A DNA stretch of 64,000 nucleotides from Agapetus fuscipes (lineage: Eukaryota > Arthropoda > Insecta > Trichoptera > Glossosomatidae), in assembly GCA_951799405.1 (NCBI GenBank), contig OX637332.1:9677001-9741000 (forward strand). Direction: 5' to 3'. The notes under the pieces were generated by a model. It did no database searches. It was not told the DNA's origin and saw only the letters and a program-made list of their open reading frames with translations. Shown here in pieces: positions 44,501 through 56,827 of this stretch; within the stretch, counting starts at the first letter, position 1, and each line of letters opens with the position of its first letter. Both the position numbers and the translations under genes were made by a program.

Positions 44501-44811
44501 AGTCCGGTCGATAGCTCAGTTGGTAGAGTGCTTGTATTCTATGCCGAGAGCCCGGGTTCGAATCCCACCCAGGGTGTCAGAAATGATTTCCCGTTTCGGT
44601 GTTTATTTCAAACCCCAAAATAAAATACCGGCAGTGCTCACTCAGCCTTCACAAAAAATGAGTACCAGCCTTCTAGGAGCTGGGAAAATCCCCACTTCAA
44701 TTGAAGTTGTTGGCTTAAGGCCGGCCCCTTTACTTGCCACATACGAAACCGTTCGGGGATAACGCGGCAAGAAGTTACACTATATATGTAGCTTAGTTGC
44801 GTTTTTTTTTT
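44501..44811 (+). mobile_element. SINE family A, best-preserved copy
   Basis: A box TAGCTCAGTTGG and B box GGTTCGAATCC are both perfect pol III signals. The body carries gtttcggtgtttatttcaaa, cacttcaattgaagt and ggccggcc, and ends 'tagcttagttgcg' plus nine T, which would terminate pol III. No cloverleaf acceptor stem can be drawn, so it is not a tRNA gene. Confidence 0.88.
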
Positions 44812-45348
44812 GCATTGCGTTGCATGCACACTTTTTCACGTATTTTTTTCAAATAAACATGTTTATGATATAACTTACGACTAAGCTTTGAGTTTTCATT
44901 TAAAATCTTTAAAAAATAATTGTCACATCATTTTCTAATAGTTATTCAAAATTCTGAAACATACGGATAACAAAACTATCTTAATAAATAAAACATATTG
45001 TTAGATTATATATATTTTTTTTACCTTGACAGATAAACGGGTGGTACCTATCTGTTTTCATTAGCGTTGATGATAATTGCCCTTAAATATGCATAAGTAG
45101 CTAGAGACCATACTAAATTGTACGGTGAATGCTGAAATATTTTCAATACCATTCGTCTAATTTTGTAATTTAGGTAGGTACTAAACGAAACGCCAGACAC
45201 GCGATCTCTGAATTTTTTCATCGCAAAGAAAACAAAAATAATGATGGAGACTAGTTCTATGTATTATATTAGGATACACGTTGTCTACGCGTTCTATAAT
45301 CAATCCATAGTTTTAGCCAAAGCTGTGGATAGGAAAGTAATAACGCTT
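44812..45348. other. Unannotated stretch
   Basis: AT-rich; no gene or named repeat seen. Confidence 0.4.
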
Positions 45349-45636
45349 ACGCAACTAAGCTACACAAATAGCGTAACTTCTTTCCGTTATCGCCAAAGGG
45401 ATCGCATGTTGCGATTGGGTCCTATTTATTTTTACAGGTCAGCGTGCCGGCTTTACGCCAACCATTTCAATAAGTCGGGGCTCCCATTTCTTGTGAAAGC
45501 TGAGTATACCTTGCGGGCACTTTATTTTGGGTTTGAAATAAACACTGAAAGGGGAAATCATTTCTGACACCCCCGGTAGGGATTGAACCCTTGCTCTCGG
45601 CATGGAATGCAAGTATTCTACCAACTGAGATATCAA
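45349..45636 (-). mobile_element. SINE family A copy abutting SINE B
   Basis: Minus-strand A box is mutated (tagatatctcagttgg-like) and B box GGTTCAATCCC has one extra base nearby. Its head joins the truncated body of a SINE B copy at 45637 without a gap. Confidence 0.8.
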
Positions 45637-45868
45637 CTTTTTACGAGCTTGGTCGTCGCCATAAAGCGCCAATTCTCAAGAAAGACTCAATTGTTGTAAG
45701 GGTGGACCTTTTGTGACCGGTCTTTAGTAAAGGCAATGAACTTTTTAACCCAGCAAGGAGCATTTTTGAAAATAAAAAAAATATTTAAAAATTGTGCTCT
45801 GTCGGGAATGGAACCCACAGCCTTCCGACTAGGAGCCCAAAGCGTTACCACTAAACTGCGGACTAGTC
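45637..45868 (-). mobile_element. SINE family B, 3' end missing
   Basis: Minus-strand head tccgcagtttagtggtaacg (A box) and GGTTCCATTCCC (B box), then the body to 'gacgaccaagctcg', where it stops at the junction with SINE A. Confidence 0.75.
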
Positions 45869-46179
45869 TTAAGTCTGTAAATCAATATTTTCTGTAAAAA
45901 CAATCGAAATCTTATTCGTGTATTGCACTATGTAAGTCACGGAACATGAGTTGCTATAATTACGTATGGCGAATTCAGTTTTCATATTTTTTACATAACA
46001 ATTAAATAACGTAACCCGTTATTTACAAAATTGTTTGTTATTTCAAAGCGTTACTTCATTTAGGAAAATATTTCTGATGTACTGGTCTGCAGTAATTGTT
46101 ATTAGGTAATTATGTTTTTCGATTTCTTGCAATAAAAGTGCATTAAAGGAAAACACGCATTTTACTCTCAAGTATCTAT

Positions 46180-46700
46180 ATGTATAATCTAAGTTGCAAA
46201 GATATATTACACTTGAGATTTATATTAACTGCATTCCAACAAGCAGACACGTATATGTTCTAATCTAATCTAATCTAAGCTGCAAAGATATATACCATTT
46301 AAGATTTATATTAAATGCATTCCCACAAGCAGATATGTATAATTTCGCGCTAACACATGCCGCATGTGGACCTACAATATAAAAACCCAATCTCAAATGA
46401 ACATAAGCCTTGCAACTCTTGCCGTCCTTCCCTGAAACAGGGGTGACATTGGCAAAGTGAACCAATTTTTTTTACAGTATGGGTGGTCAGCCGCATAACA
46501 ACCTATATGTTCGCGGTTAAATATGCCGCATGTGGACTTACAACATAAAAACCCAATCTCAAATGAGCATAAGCCCGTCAACCTTACCAGACAAACAGGG
46601 GTGACATTGGCAAAGTGAGCCTTTTTTTTTTACAGAATTGGTGGTCAGCCATGAGGCTTGACTTGACAGCCTTGGAAGGAACTTAACAACCTATAAGATC
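46180..46700 (-). mobile_element. R1 copy inserted inside an older R1 copy
   Basis: The outer copy (46180-46260 and 46504-46700) is interrupted after 'acacgtatatgttc'. The inner copy (46261-46503) begins with the tail taatctaatctaatctaagc and ends 'ccgcataacaacc'. The 9-bp sequence tatatgttc occurs on both sides (46252-46260 and 46504-46512) as a target duplication. The inner copy is slightly 5' truncated in element sense. Confidence 0.85.
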
Positions 46701-46942
46701 ATTTTTGAAAAAGCACTAAATTTCATGAATATTGTAAGATATTTTAATTTAACTTTTTCATTTACTCGTATAATGCAACTCAATTATTTTTTAAATACAT
46801 GTTTTTCTTATCATGAAAAACATCCTTAATTTTTTTCTGGTTCAAGAAGCTGATTTTCTTCTCTTTTTAATAAAATATTGTTCTAGATTTTGTAGGGTTT
46901 GTGTATTCACACAGTGAAAATTCATTATATTTTTTTTATTTT

Positions 46943-47133
46943 TTCTTAAACGTAGTTTAATTTTCACAATAATATTTTATTTTATATCTCGAGCACTTTC
47001 GACCTTCAATACTCAGGTCATTTATAGGTCAGGTCAGGTCAATCACTCTTGATAATGATCTGAGTATTGAAGGTCGAAAGTGCTCGAGATATGAAATAAA
47101 ATATTATTGTGAAAATTAAACTACGTTTAAGAA
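46943..47133. mobile_element. Foldback element, 74-bp arms
   Basis: Arms 46943-47016 and 47060-47133 are inverted copies with one mismatch. The loop contains tandem aggtc repeats. Each arm includes CTGAGTATTGAAGGTCGAAAG and TGCTCGAGATAT. Confidence 0.75.
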
Positions 47134-47247
47134 AAAAAAATTTTTATTTTAAATATTGTTCTATTTATTCATCTCCATCATCATGGCGATTTCTCGATGA
47201 GCGGGGATGCTAAAATATTATTTAACTAATTCCACACCTTACGTTTT

Positions 47248-47534
47248 CCTGCCGATAGTTTAATTGGTAGAATGCTTGCGTTATACGCCAGAGGGCTTGG
47301 GTTCGCTCCCCATATGGGGTGTCAGAAATGATTTCCTGTTTCGGTGTTTATTTAAAACCTAGAATTAAATTACCGGCAACTTACTCAGCTTTCACAAGAA
47401 ATTAGAATTAGTCCCCTCGAGAGCTGGGAAAATGCCATTACAAGTGAAGTGGCGCGCGTAAAGCCGGCCCCTTTCATGTGAAAATAAATAGGTTCCACAC
47501 GGCACATGTGAGAAATTGCAGCTTAGTGGCGTTT
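47248..47534 (+). mobile_element. SINE family A copy
   Basis: A box tagtttaattggtagaa, B box GGGTTCGCTCC; body with gtttcggtgtttatttaaaa, gagagctgggaaaatg and gccggccc. Confidence 0.82.
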
Positions 47535-48329
47535 ATGTTTCAGCTGCGTTGTTCCAAACCACTTAATAAAAGTATTTACCTTGTACCCATTAAATATGTA
47601 TTTTATTTTTATCAATCACTGATAATATTCATTTTCATCAATACGTCAATAATGTTGTCACTTTATTGGTTATCTACATATTTAGTATCGTGCATTGTTA
47701 GAGATTTTTAAATCCGTAAGGAGTTATTTCTGATAAAAATGTATCTTGACATCTACTTTTTTCTCGAAAAAAAGTTTAATCTTGCTGTCGAAGGAATACC
47801 ATACAGAAGAATTTTAACAGTATCATTCATATAAATAAATCCTAGGCTCAACCGCCATCTGCCGTGAATTGTACTAACAAAAAAACGATGATCCACGGAT
47901 CAGATGTTTTGTGAATAACACTGTAAGATTATCTTTTCTTTGTTCATATTTTATACGTAAAGGGGAAGTAAAAATTGCAATGATTCCGAATAATAAAAGC
48001 ATTTTTGTTTATCCAAGCATCCGATCCAAGTAAAACAAACCTTAGAAGCTTGGCAATGCGTCAGAAATGAGAATTGAGTAAACACGCTCCGTATTTTTAT
48101 TTGTTTTCTGCAGCGTATACTCGTATCATGGATTTAAGTGGTTGTTAATTTTTAAGTACATTAAAAATATTCGTCCCGCGTTGTCTTCTGTTTTTCGTCA
48201 ACTCAATTATGCGGACAAAGTTTGATTTTCTTGATTTCCACAATTCTTTCTTTAATAAAGAACCAAAAATCATTATGAAAGACGATCGAAGATTTATACA
48301 TATCAACTTGTGCTCAGTATTTTCAACGT
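47535..48329. other. Unannotated stretch
   Basis: No gene or named repeat. TACTCGTA at 48118. Confidence 0.4.
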
Positions 48330-48560
48330 TAGATTATGCGACGAAAAACTGCCCACACGATTAATTGACACAATGCCACCAATGCCACCCCGGTTTAAGG
48401 GAAAAGCGACAGGAGTTGGAAAGTTTATGTTCATGTGCGTTTTGGTTTATTTTTTGTACAAATGCAGCATGTGTAAGTACGATCTTATATGTGCCTTATT
48501 GTGGGCAATTTTTATTTTCGAAGAAAGAACATGTTACGAGTATATGCATATAAGTAATTG
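48330..48560 (+). repeat. R1 repeat, diverged
   Basis: 'aatgccaccccggtttaag', 'gacaggagttggaaagttta' and 'aaatgcagcatgtgtaagta'. Confidence 0.6.
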
Positions 48561-51220
48561 AAAAGTATAAATGTTTCATTGATGTATTTTTTTTTCACAT
48601 TTTTTTTCTTTTTAGTTTTTATTTGTAGAAAATATTTGTTTCCCGAGAAACGTCAGCCTTACTTGATCAATTTAGCTGTGAGTTATATCTTTTCTCCAAA
48701 ATTTCCCCTTTTTGTTGTTAAAATCGAGTAAATGGAAAGAAAGAAAAGTAAACTACTTTTATAAAGTTCTTTTAACATGCATAGCAGTTGCTCTTTCCGT
48801 TGAACTATTGAACGCAGTTAATATTTTTACAATTATTTTATCAAAATAAAGTGTTTTATACATCACATTTATTTCTATGCTATCAATATTATAATCATAA
48901 ATCCTGTTTGATAAGCTACAACTCTAGATAATAAAAAATATTTTATAATATTTATATTCCCACAAAAAATATTGCACATTTCCATTCGGAGAATCGGCCA
49001 AGGTATGATTCGATTTTAGTATGTAAGCTAATTTTTTCATCTACATACTTACGCACATTGTAATCTCCTGCATTACATTTTTTCAAGATTTACTTATTCT
49101 TGTAGAACTATACGTGGTATGCGTCCAATGTAATCTTACGGGTTAAATAAGTTATCTCATTGTACCTATTAAAATGACGTGTAATTAGTTTTGATTAGGT
49201 CGTTAATATATTAACTTTTGTACCTATTACGAGATGTTGTATTGATGAAGTCACTATATAGAAAAATAAATAAGCAATATCGACGATATATTGTTGTGTA
49301 GACTGTAAGCTAACATGAACTTTATTTAACTTGTAAAAAAATATATCACTTCCAGACTTATTTTCCTTTGTTCCTACGTATCACTGTTCCCTGATGTTTT
49401 TGAACAATCTTTCATTTTCTTTTATAAAGTTTCGGGAGTCTTAAATATTAAGTCCGTATTTCATAATGTAACCACGTACATTACAAGTGATTTACAGGAG
49501 TTGAGAAAATTATTGCCGTAAATAAAATGAATCTGCAATTCTTGTTGCATTTCTTCTGAAATAGGATATCATAACTGAAGAGCTATTTTATTTCAAGGAA
49601 TGAGTAATACCTTCTCTTACAAAAGAAGAAAATAGTATTTCAAAATTTAACTGAAAAGGAGTTCAATATTGCTGATTCATTTCGAAACAAAAGAAAAAAA
49701 TGTTTATTTTTACTTGAGATTTTTTATTTCTTTTCGTTAAAGAAAAATGTAAGTGATCTCGAAGCAGGGTCATTTTCTTCCAAAACAACATTAAATTGCT
49801 TGTTGAGGCGAGAGATTCATGTTGTTGCATTCTTTTACAAATTATTCAATTGTCCACATCGTATAATCAAGTTATTAGAATAAAGACAGTGAGTGTCGTT
49901 GTTTATTATCCTATAGTCGTATTTAGCTGACCTTGCAGATACTTCTTATTATGTACATGTAATGATGTGTGTAGATATTTTTATGGTTGACTCTATGTAA
50001 GGTATACGGATTGTGCAGCTGGTTCCTGTTTGCAGTGTCATATGATTCTTTTAAATTTATTTATTAATTTGGTGTCCACAGATCTAAATGCTTGATCGTA
50101 AGATGCTTTTCTGTTTACTTTGATAGTAAAATGAGAATACATCTGTAGGACTCAGGAACAAGCATACAAAAATAGTGTTGGTTCAAATGCAGAATATGAT
50201 TTATTAAAATCTGTTTTGTCATTAGAAAATACTCGTATATTATAATGTAGTACGATTATACTCGGTTTATAAATTAAGTTTTAGAATGATTTTAAATACG
50301 TAAAATGGTAATATAAAATAAATGTAATTTAAAATAATAGCACATGTACCTGATCGTGTAGTTTTGGGAAATAAATGTATTGCTTGATTGTATTTTTATA
50401 ATAGTTCACAAATCCAATGTAAGTTTATGGTTTTATCTGTTTAAAATTACGCACCTTTCGTAGATAAGCCATTGTTACGTATTTATCGTAAGACGTATTA
50501 TAATCATCAGCTGCAGAGTGAGTCAGTTCTTATACACCACAATACTGCCGTTTGACGTGTAATTCGCCGCACTCACAAAAATGTGGTGTTAAAAATTAAA
50601 GTAAAACTATAGAAAGAAGTGAAAAACGATGATTTGTCCTGAAATGGTAGATTCTCAAATTATTATTATTATTATTATCACAATGAATATTATTATTTTA
50701 TAATTATCTCACAAAATAATCTATTCACAGGCATTATGGAATATTTCACAAAAACTGCTTTAAAATAAATACGGGCATAACTATTATTAAATATAAATAA
50801 TTGAAGATTGCACAAAAGCACACAGTGGAAAAATAAAATAATTTAATAGCATGTTTAAAGGTATTTTGAATTTCAGCAAAAGCAGGACTTTGCTTTGCTG
50901 TTTTCCGTCATCGTAGCAAAAAAAAGTATGTACTCGTATTATGTACTAACTTATGTTTTTTGTGCTGTTGATATATTGTCTTCATTACTAGAAACATCAA
51001 AAACACATTACGGCGCTTTACAGATTTAACAGCTGAATAGACTGGATTATTACTTTATTTTAAACCGAAATTCTTCTACATCTTGTCTGGAGCAAATAAA
51101 AGAAAGTACGAATTGCATGTTTTGAAATAGATGGAAATATATAATAAGTGCTCATGATTTTTCTCAGGACAATAGTAATATTATAAATTTTCAAGGTAAA
51201 AATAATCCATTTCCTCTTCC
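48561..51220. other. Long AT-rich stretch
   Basis: About 2.7 kb of low-GC sequence with microsatellite-like patches (attattattattatta near 50658). No gene, RNA or named repeat recognised. TACTCGTA at 50230 and 50931. Confidence 0.4.
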
Positions 51221-51288
51221 TAGTACATTGAATAATAAATTTAGTTTTGTATACTAGTACATTGAATAATAAATTTAGTTTTGTATAC
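51221..51288. repeat. 34-bp exact tandem duplication
   Basis: The unit beginning tagtacattgaataataaa and ending gttttgtatac occurs twice with no gap (51221-51254, 51255-51288). Confidence 0.85.
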
Positions 51289-51697
51289 ATTGGTCGCGCT
51301 GTTCCAGCTATCCTCTCTTTTTGTACGGTGAACTCGACAGATGGGGGTTTATTTCCAACTCATGAATATTTTTGTTCGAATGATTCTATGTTTTCAGAAT
51401 AATGTATAAATAACACCCGTGCACCGATATTTTCATTTAAACAGAGCGTCGACATCTTCTTATTCATCAACACAGCTTACTTTTAAAAATAGGATTGTTT
51501 GTAATCATACCTATTTTATGAAGATTATTTTGAGCAGTATTTTAAATAAAAAGTTAAAAAATGTCCTTAACCTTGCCCTATGCCTCCTTCAGTCGAACTT
51601 TTAAAAGACGACATTCATGCGTCATATTTTTTATGTCGTATTTGATTGATAGATTTTGAACCCTCACATGTTGTGGGCGTTTAGCTGTTTTTTATTG

Positions 51698-51842
51698 CCT
51701 TGTAAGTACACAATTTGTAAGTACTCATTCAGCATTTGTAAGCGCGAACTTACACGTGTTTGTTTGTGGGCATGCATTTGATGTGAGCTTTGAATGTTTA
51801 TATATCTTTGCAACTTAGATTATAGATAGATAGATTATAGGA
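51698..51842 (+). repeat. R1 repeat, 5' truncated
   Basis: Begins near 'ttgtaagtacacaatttg' and ends 'gcaacttagattatagatag' with a GATA-like tail. Confidence 0.8.
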
Positions 51843-52990
51843 CAATGGGTCTCCGGTAGGGCAGATTTTAACAGACATATTTTTGATCTCTAACAGTGGA
51901 TCATATAAATTTTTACTTAAATTATGATGCAGAACTCAGTAATAGCGTATGCTAAATACTTTCGTTGAACGTACGTTTTGTTTGCATAAATATTCCTTTT
52001 TGCGATAACCTTCAACCTTCGACTGTAGAATTCTATTGACATTTTATTTTTCTATTGATTAATATAAAGGAGACTGTCAAAATGCAAGCTTACAGATCAA
52101 CAGGATGACAAAAAATAGACTACTCGAATTTCACGCTCAATTAAGGACACAGATGGTTTGTATTAAAATTAAATCAAGTTATATGTTGCCCACCATTGAC
52201 ATCAAAATAGATTGACATATGTTAAATTATCATTCGGTTTTATTTAAGTGAAACGAAACTGAAAATATAAAAAATGTATGAAATCAATTTTCCATGCGAA
52301 AATAAAGAATACTCAAAACTGGAAAGACAGCAGTTTTCATTTTATAATTACGGGTACCAAGAATAAAAATAAAACGCAATGTACAGTCTAATCCTCAAAA
52401 ACGTTAGTGGTATGTTTTCTGTTAACTTTACTTGAGTAATGTGTTGACATAAATTTAATGTAACAAAAATACTTTCATAGTATTACACGATGAACATTCT
52501 TTTATGTTTTCAAACCACTTTGGGTCCATTATTGAAGAAAAATACTCTCGTCCTACGTTCACAACGTTCACTTTATTCCCGCTGTTTTTTTTTGTGATGA
52601 ACGTAACGAGATGTAAGTCTGTGGGGAATCAGATGTAATATTATGTTATAATCTAATAGTGTTATTAACAGAATGTATAATCCATAGATTACTGTTGTTT
52701 GTTTGTTTGGAGAATTCACTGCAGGCAGCTGATGAGCCATGGATTTGCTGTGTGTGATTATCACCATTAGAATGTGCGAGTATAGTAAATACTTTTAAGA
52801 GTATAATTGTAGAGAACTGTCGACGGATTTGACAATATTTTTCTTGATAATTGTACGGGCAGCGAGCACTCTCTTTTCTATCGCGATCGAAAGTTGAATG
52901 TAAAAGTGTTCCACATTAGAGATTTTGATCTGCGGTTTTTGGATTCGACGGACCGTACACATCAACGTCATAATAATATTTATTATTATT
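51843..52990. other. Unannotated stretch
   Basis: AT-rich; no gene or named repeat seen. Confidence 0.4.
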
Positions 52991-52993
52991 TTA

Positions 52994-53085
52994 TTGTATG
53001 GAATCTTGGATTGTAAATTCTGGAAAGAGTTCAGCGCTAATATCGATGCCTCAAAGGTAAAAATGAATAAGTGACATATTACGCC
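52994..53085 (+). repeat. Unnamed repeat, copy 1 of a pair
   Basis: 'tatggaatcttggattgtaa' then 'gagttcagcgctaatat' and 'cctcaaaggtaaaaatgaat'; the first parts recur at 53728-53790. Confidence 0.6.
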
Positions 53086-53231
53086 AACACGCGGTTCTCA
53101 GATAAATGCACGTTTATTTCATATTTTCTACAAGAGAAAACACTAAAAAAATGTGAAAACTCTGTAGTTTAGAAGTTTTCATGAGCACTTCCTTATAATT
53201 AGTACATACTCTTATTGTGAGAAATTACTCC

Positions 53232-53280
53232 CGATTCAAGGACAGGAAGAAGTGGCGGCTAATCTGCAATGTTGATTTGT
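53232..53280 (+). pseudogene. LINE ORF end, same family as 3.9 and 32.4 kb
   Basis: 'aaggacaggaagaagtggcg' then 'ctaatctgcaatgttg' encode KDRKKW and ICNV in shifted frames. An R1 copy starts about 115 bp downstream. Confidence 0.45.
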
Positions 53281-53390
53281 AATGTTGGTTTATTAATTTG
53301 TTACATTTTTTCTATAGAAAATTATTAACTTGTTTGTATAGATTTATTTTTAGGGTTTTGTTCTTATTTATACTTAAATGTTTTTATTAT

Positions 53391-53650
53391 TTGTATTCCT
53401 TGACTTATAGGTTGGTATGAGGCTGACCACCCATACTGTAAAAAATGGTTCACTTTGCTAATGTCACCCCTGTGTCAGGGAAGGTCGGCAAAAGTTGTAG
53501 GGCTTATGTTCATTTGAGGTTTGGATTTTATTTGCAAGTACACATTCAGCATTTGTTAGCGCGAACTACACTTGTTTGTTTGTGGGCATGCATTTGAGAA
53601 CTGTAAATGAATATATTCTTGCAACTTAGATTATAAATTATAGATTATAG
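53391..53650 (+). repeat. R1 repeat, full-length
   Basis: 'tattccttgacttatagg' to 'gcaacttagattataaatta' with a repeated 'ttatagat' tail. Confidence 0.9.
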
Positions 53651-53652
53651 AC

Positions 53653-53790
53653 TCCCAGTTAAATGTTGTATCCACGATTTCTCAAATCGGTGAGTAAGCA
53701 CTTATTCAGTTTTACCATGAAAGTACGATATGGAATCTTGGATTGTAAATTTTTGGAAAAAGTTCAGCGAGAATATTTAATGTATGCTTT
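53653..53790 (+). repeat. Unnamed repeat, copy 2
   Basis: 'tatccacgatttctcaaatc' followed by 'tatggaatcttggattgtaa'. It joins, in one copy, the parts seen separately at 41.7 and 53.0 kb. Confidence 0.55.
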
Positions 53791-54689
53791 TTCATGTACG
53801 GATCTGTGTGCTTTTTACTTACGTTCATTGCTTCTCAGAAGGCTTATTGAATAAATAAAATGTCTTCTTCTTGTTTATATATTTTCCTTTTTTATTTCGA
53901 CTTTACCGCTAGAGTTTTCAATCTTCCTCTAACCTTTTCTGCTTTGACAAGAAAGGCGTAGGTTCGAAAGATATCCTTAAACATGTTCGACATAATATTT
54001 ACTCTCCCTTTTCTACGAACATGTTTTCCCCATTTCCATTTCAGTATGTGAACTTGTTTAATGACGTCATATTTTGTATTTATTTGTGCAATACAAACTT
54101 CAGTAGTATTTGAAGGTTAAAAATATCAGCTTATTACTCACAAATAGCATTGCTGGAATAAGTAGAAAAAATACATAGAAATAATAAAATTAATATGTTT
54201 AACAACTAGTTATTTTTTTAACTTTCTCTTACACCTATTAGATTGTTCAATTATTCACTCTGCAATCGACTTTTAAGTGAAAACATAATCTTACATTATA
54301 GATTATATAAAAAGCCATGTTGGGAAAAGTAAAAATAATTTGGTTTTTCAATGTTGATTATTCATGTATAATTAAAACGCAAAAATGTTTATTTATTACG
54401 GGTGTTGTAAGCATACATACTGACATAAAATGATTATTTATACCTAGAAATTATAATCGTTCGTATTGTGGTAATTATAATACATATCAAACTGTGATAT
54501 TTTATGGGTACATTTGCCTTAAAGATGTTAGTTAAAGTTAATGAACAATTATATACATAAAGTGATTCGGTAATCGATGCTTTTGTCTGAAACATTGAAA
54601 CCTGAAAAACAATTATGAATAAGTTTATATTAACTATTTGGAATATCAAAATTTAATTATTGTGCAACATTTTTTTTATTTTTAATTTA
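53791..54689. other. Unannotated stretch
   Basis: AT-rich; no gene or named repeat seen. Confidence 0.4.
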
Positions 54690-54930
54690 TATGTAACCTA
54701 AGTTGCAAAAATATATTATCATTTTAAAGTTTCATAATTTATGCAGGCCAACAAGTAGACCCGTGTAAGTTTACGCTTACACATGTGGCATGTGCACATA
54801 CAAAATTAACATAAACTTGGCAACTCCTGCCGCCTTTCCTTGACCCCCGGGTGGCATTGGCAAAAATAAACCTAGTTTTTACAGCATGGGGATTGAGCCT
54901 CATACCAACCTATTAGTAAGGGACCCCCAA
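54690..54930 (-). repeat. R1 repeat, diverged
   Basis: 'gtaacctaagttgcaaaaat' to 'accaacctattagtaaggg'. Confidence 0.75.
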
Positions 54931-56361
54931 GGGAATATTTTAATCATTTTATTGTTTTCTTAAGTAAAGTATTGGTAGCATTCAAAATCTCCTCATTATA
55001 TCCATTATTCAAGGACTAATAACATCTTGAAAAAGTACACTTTCTTCTTGCCTTGGCACTGTACTTCTCATTTCCTTCTACTTGGCACTTCTGCCAACTT
55101 TCAAATACTAATTACTGTTTAAACAGTACTTACTTAATTATAGCTAACGCAGGAAACAACCAGAATGAGGAAATCGGTTTATTTATACCTAATTAACCAT
55201 AGTTTTGCGTAAAACTACACATGCTGCATGGAGAATAGGAAAATCTGAACCACAAATGAACATAAACTAGTAATCGTTAGGTTTAAGCTGGATTTACGGT
55301 CGTTTGACGTATTTACAATTATAATAACTACACTGTTAGATAATTAAACTTTTCGGAGATTTCACGAACACCCTTATGGGAGAGAACTTACATCATTCTC
55401 GACGTTTCGTTGGCGACGTAGCCAACGTCTTCAAGAGACACACTCTGCATGACGACTGAGGATGAACTGATTTTTTAATAACAATAATTTACAGAAATCT
55501 CTGTGTACCCTGGGCCGGATATAAAAACTGGTGTTCTCTCATATGAAGTGGTCACTTTGGCTACAAAGTACTTTTTAGTTCAATTAATCTACCTCATACC
55601 GACATTATTGTCAGTTCTCTTTCATTCCAATCACAGTTTTGATCTTTCTCGTACATATTCTTCTTTTATTTTTACTCATTTTTCATTATTTTGTAAATCC
55701 TCGTACATTTTTAAAACTTTAAAATATTTAATGGATGTCAGATAACAAACTTTTAGACAAGACGTCGCCGACAACAAAGACCGAGTATATTTTGCTCGTT
55801 TCAATTAGTGCCAATATTGTGTTCATATTTTTTTGTAAGAGAAGTGCTGACTAAAGAGCGTAGGTGGACAAGACTCTGGGATCTACGTACTGTACTCTAA
55901 AAAAAAAGTGTAAAACTGCGTCTAAACTTAAACACAGCGTTTGTACTAAGAATTTATAGAAACTTAAACAGCGCGTCTATTTAGCGTTTTAGCTTCGATA
56001 CATTTTTGATAAAACGCTACGGTTGAGTCTAAAGAATTTTTTTTGCTAGGGGTAACTGGTAATTTCTGTGGTATTCATCAAACTATTTATGCGGCTCAAT
56101 GGGATAACAAGACTGAAAGAAAAATGAAACATTAAAAAGGTGAGTTGCCGAGTTGCACATTTTGTAGACGAGCTTTATGTTCGAAGGGAATCCAAGGATT
56201 GTAGAAACAATTTACTTTACAGGGAATTTAGCTACTTCATTGGTAAATGTTCGCAATAATTTTCCCTGTTCAAGCAGCGTCAGATTTTCAGGTCGTAGTA
56301 ATAAGAAAGCACTGAAAGATGAAATCATCTTTCAAATTCTACGATCATTTTACGAGATTAT
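54931..56361. other. Unannotated stretch with one hairpin motif
   Basis: No gene. At 55405-55445 the minus strand reads CTTGAAGACGTTGGC, a loop, GCCAACGAAACGTCGAG. A possible R1 scrap lies at about 55205-55270 (acacatgctgcatgg, aaatgaacataaac). Confidence 0.4.
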
Positions 56362-56612
56362 CAAATCTAATGTAAGTTGCAAAGATATGTTACATTAGAG
56401 ATTCACATTACATGCATTTTCACAACCAGACACGTACAAGTTCGCGCATGCACATGCCGCATGTGAACCTACAACACAAAAACCAAATCTCAAATGGACA
56501 TACTCCCTGCAACTCTTGCCGTCCTTCCCTTAGACAGGGGTGACATTGGCATAGTGAACCATTTTTACAGCATGGGTGGTCAGCCGCGTACCAACCTATA
56601 AGTCAAGGAATA
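56362..56612 (-). repeat. R1 repeat, full-length
   Basis: 'tctaatgtaagttgcaaaga' to 'acctataagtcaaggaat'. Confidence 0.88.
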
Positions 56613-56667
56613 ATAAAATGAAACAGGCGATTGATGCTTATGCATATCACACTATATTTCGGCATGC

Positions 56668-56800
56668 TAAAATCTATCTATAATGTAAGTTGTAAAGATC
56701 TATTAACATATTAATAAATGTATGCCCACAAGCAGATACGTATAAATTCGCACCTACACATACTGCATGTGCAGTTAATAAATGAAGACCCAAATATGTA
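56668..56800 (-). repeat. R1 repeat, partial
   Basis: 'ctataatgtaagttgtaaag' to 'aatgaagacccaaat'. Confidence 0.65.
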
Positions 56801-56827
56801 ATGAAGATAGCCCCTGAAACGATAACT

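Noticed and set aside
44502..44575. tRNA gene on the plus strand (perfect A and B boxes)
   Set aside because: No acceptor stem pairs, the sequence continues into a SINE body, and the same head occurs in several copies. The same holds for the heads at 10.3, 18.1, 43.9, 47.2, 58.0 and 59.5 kb.
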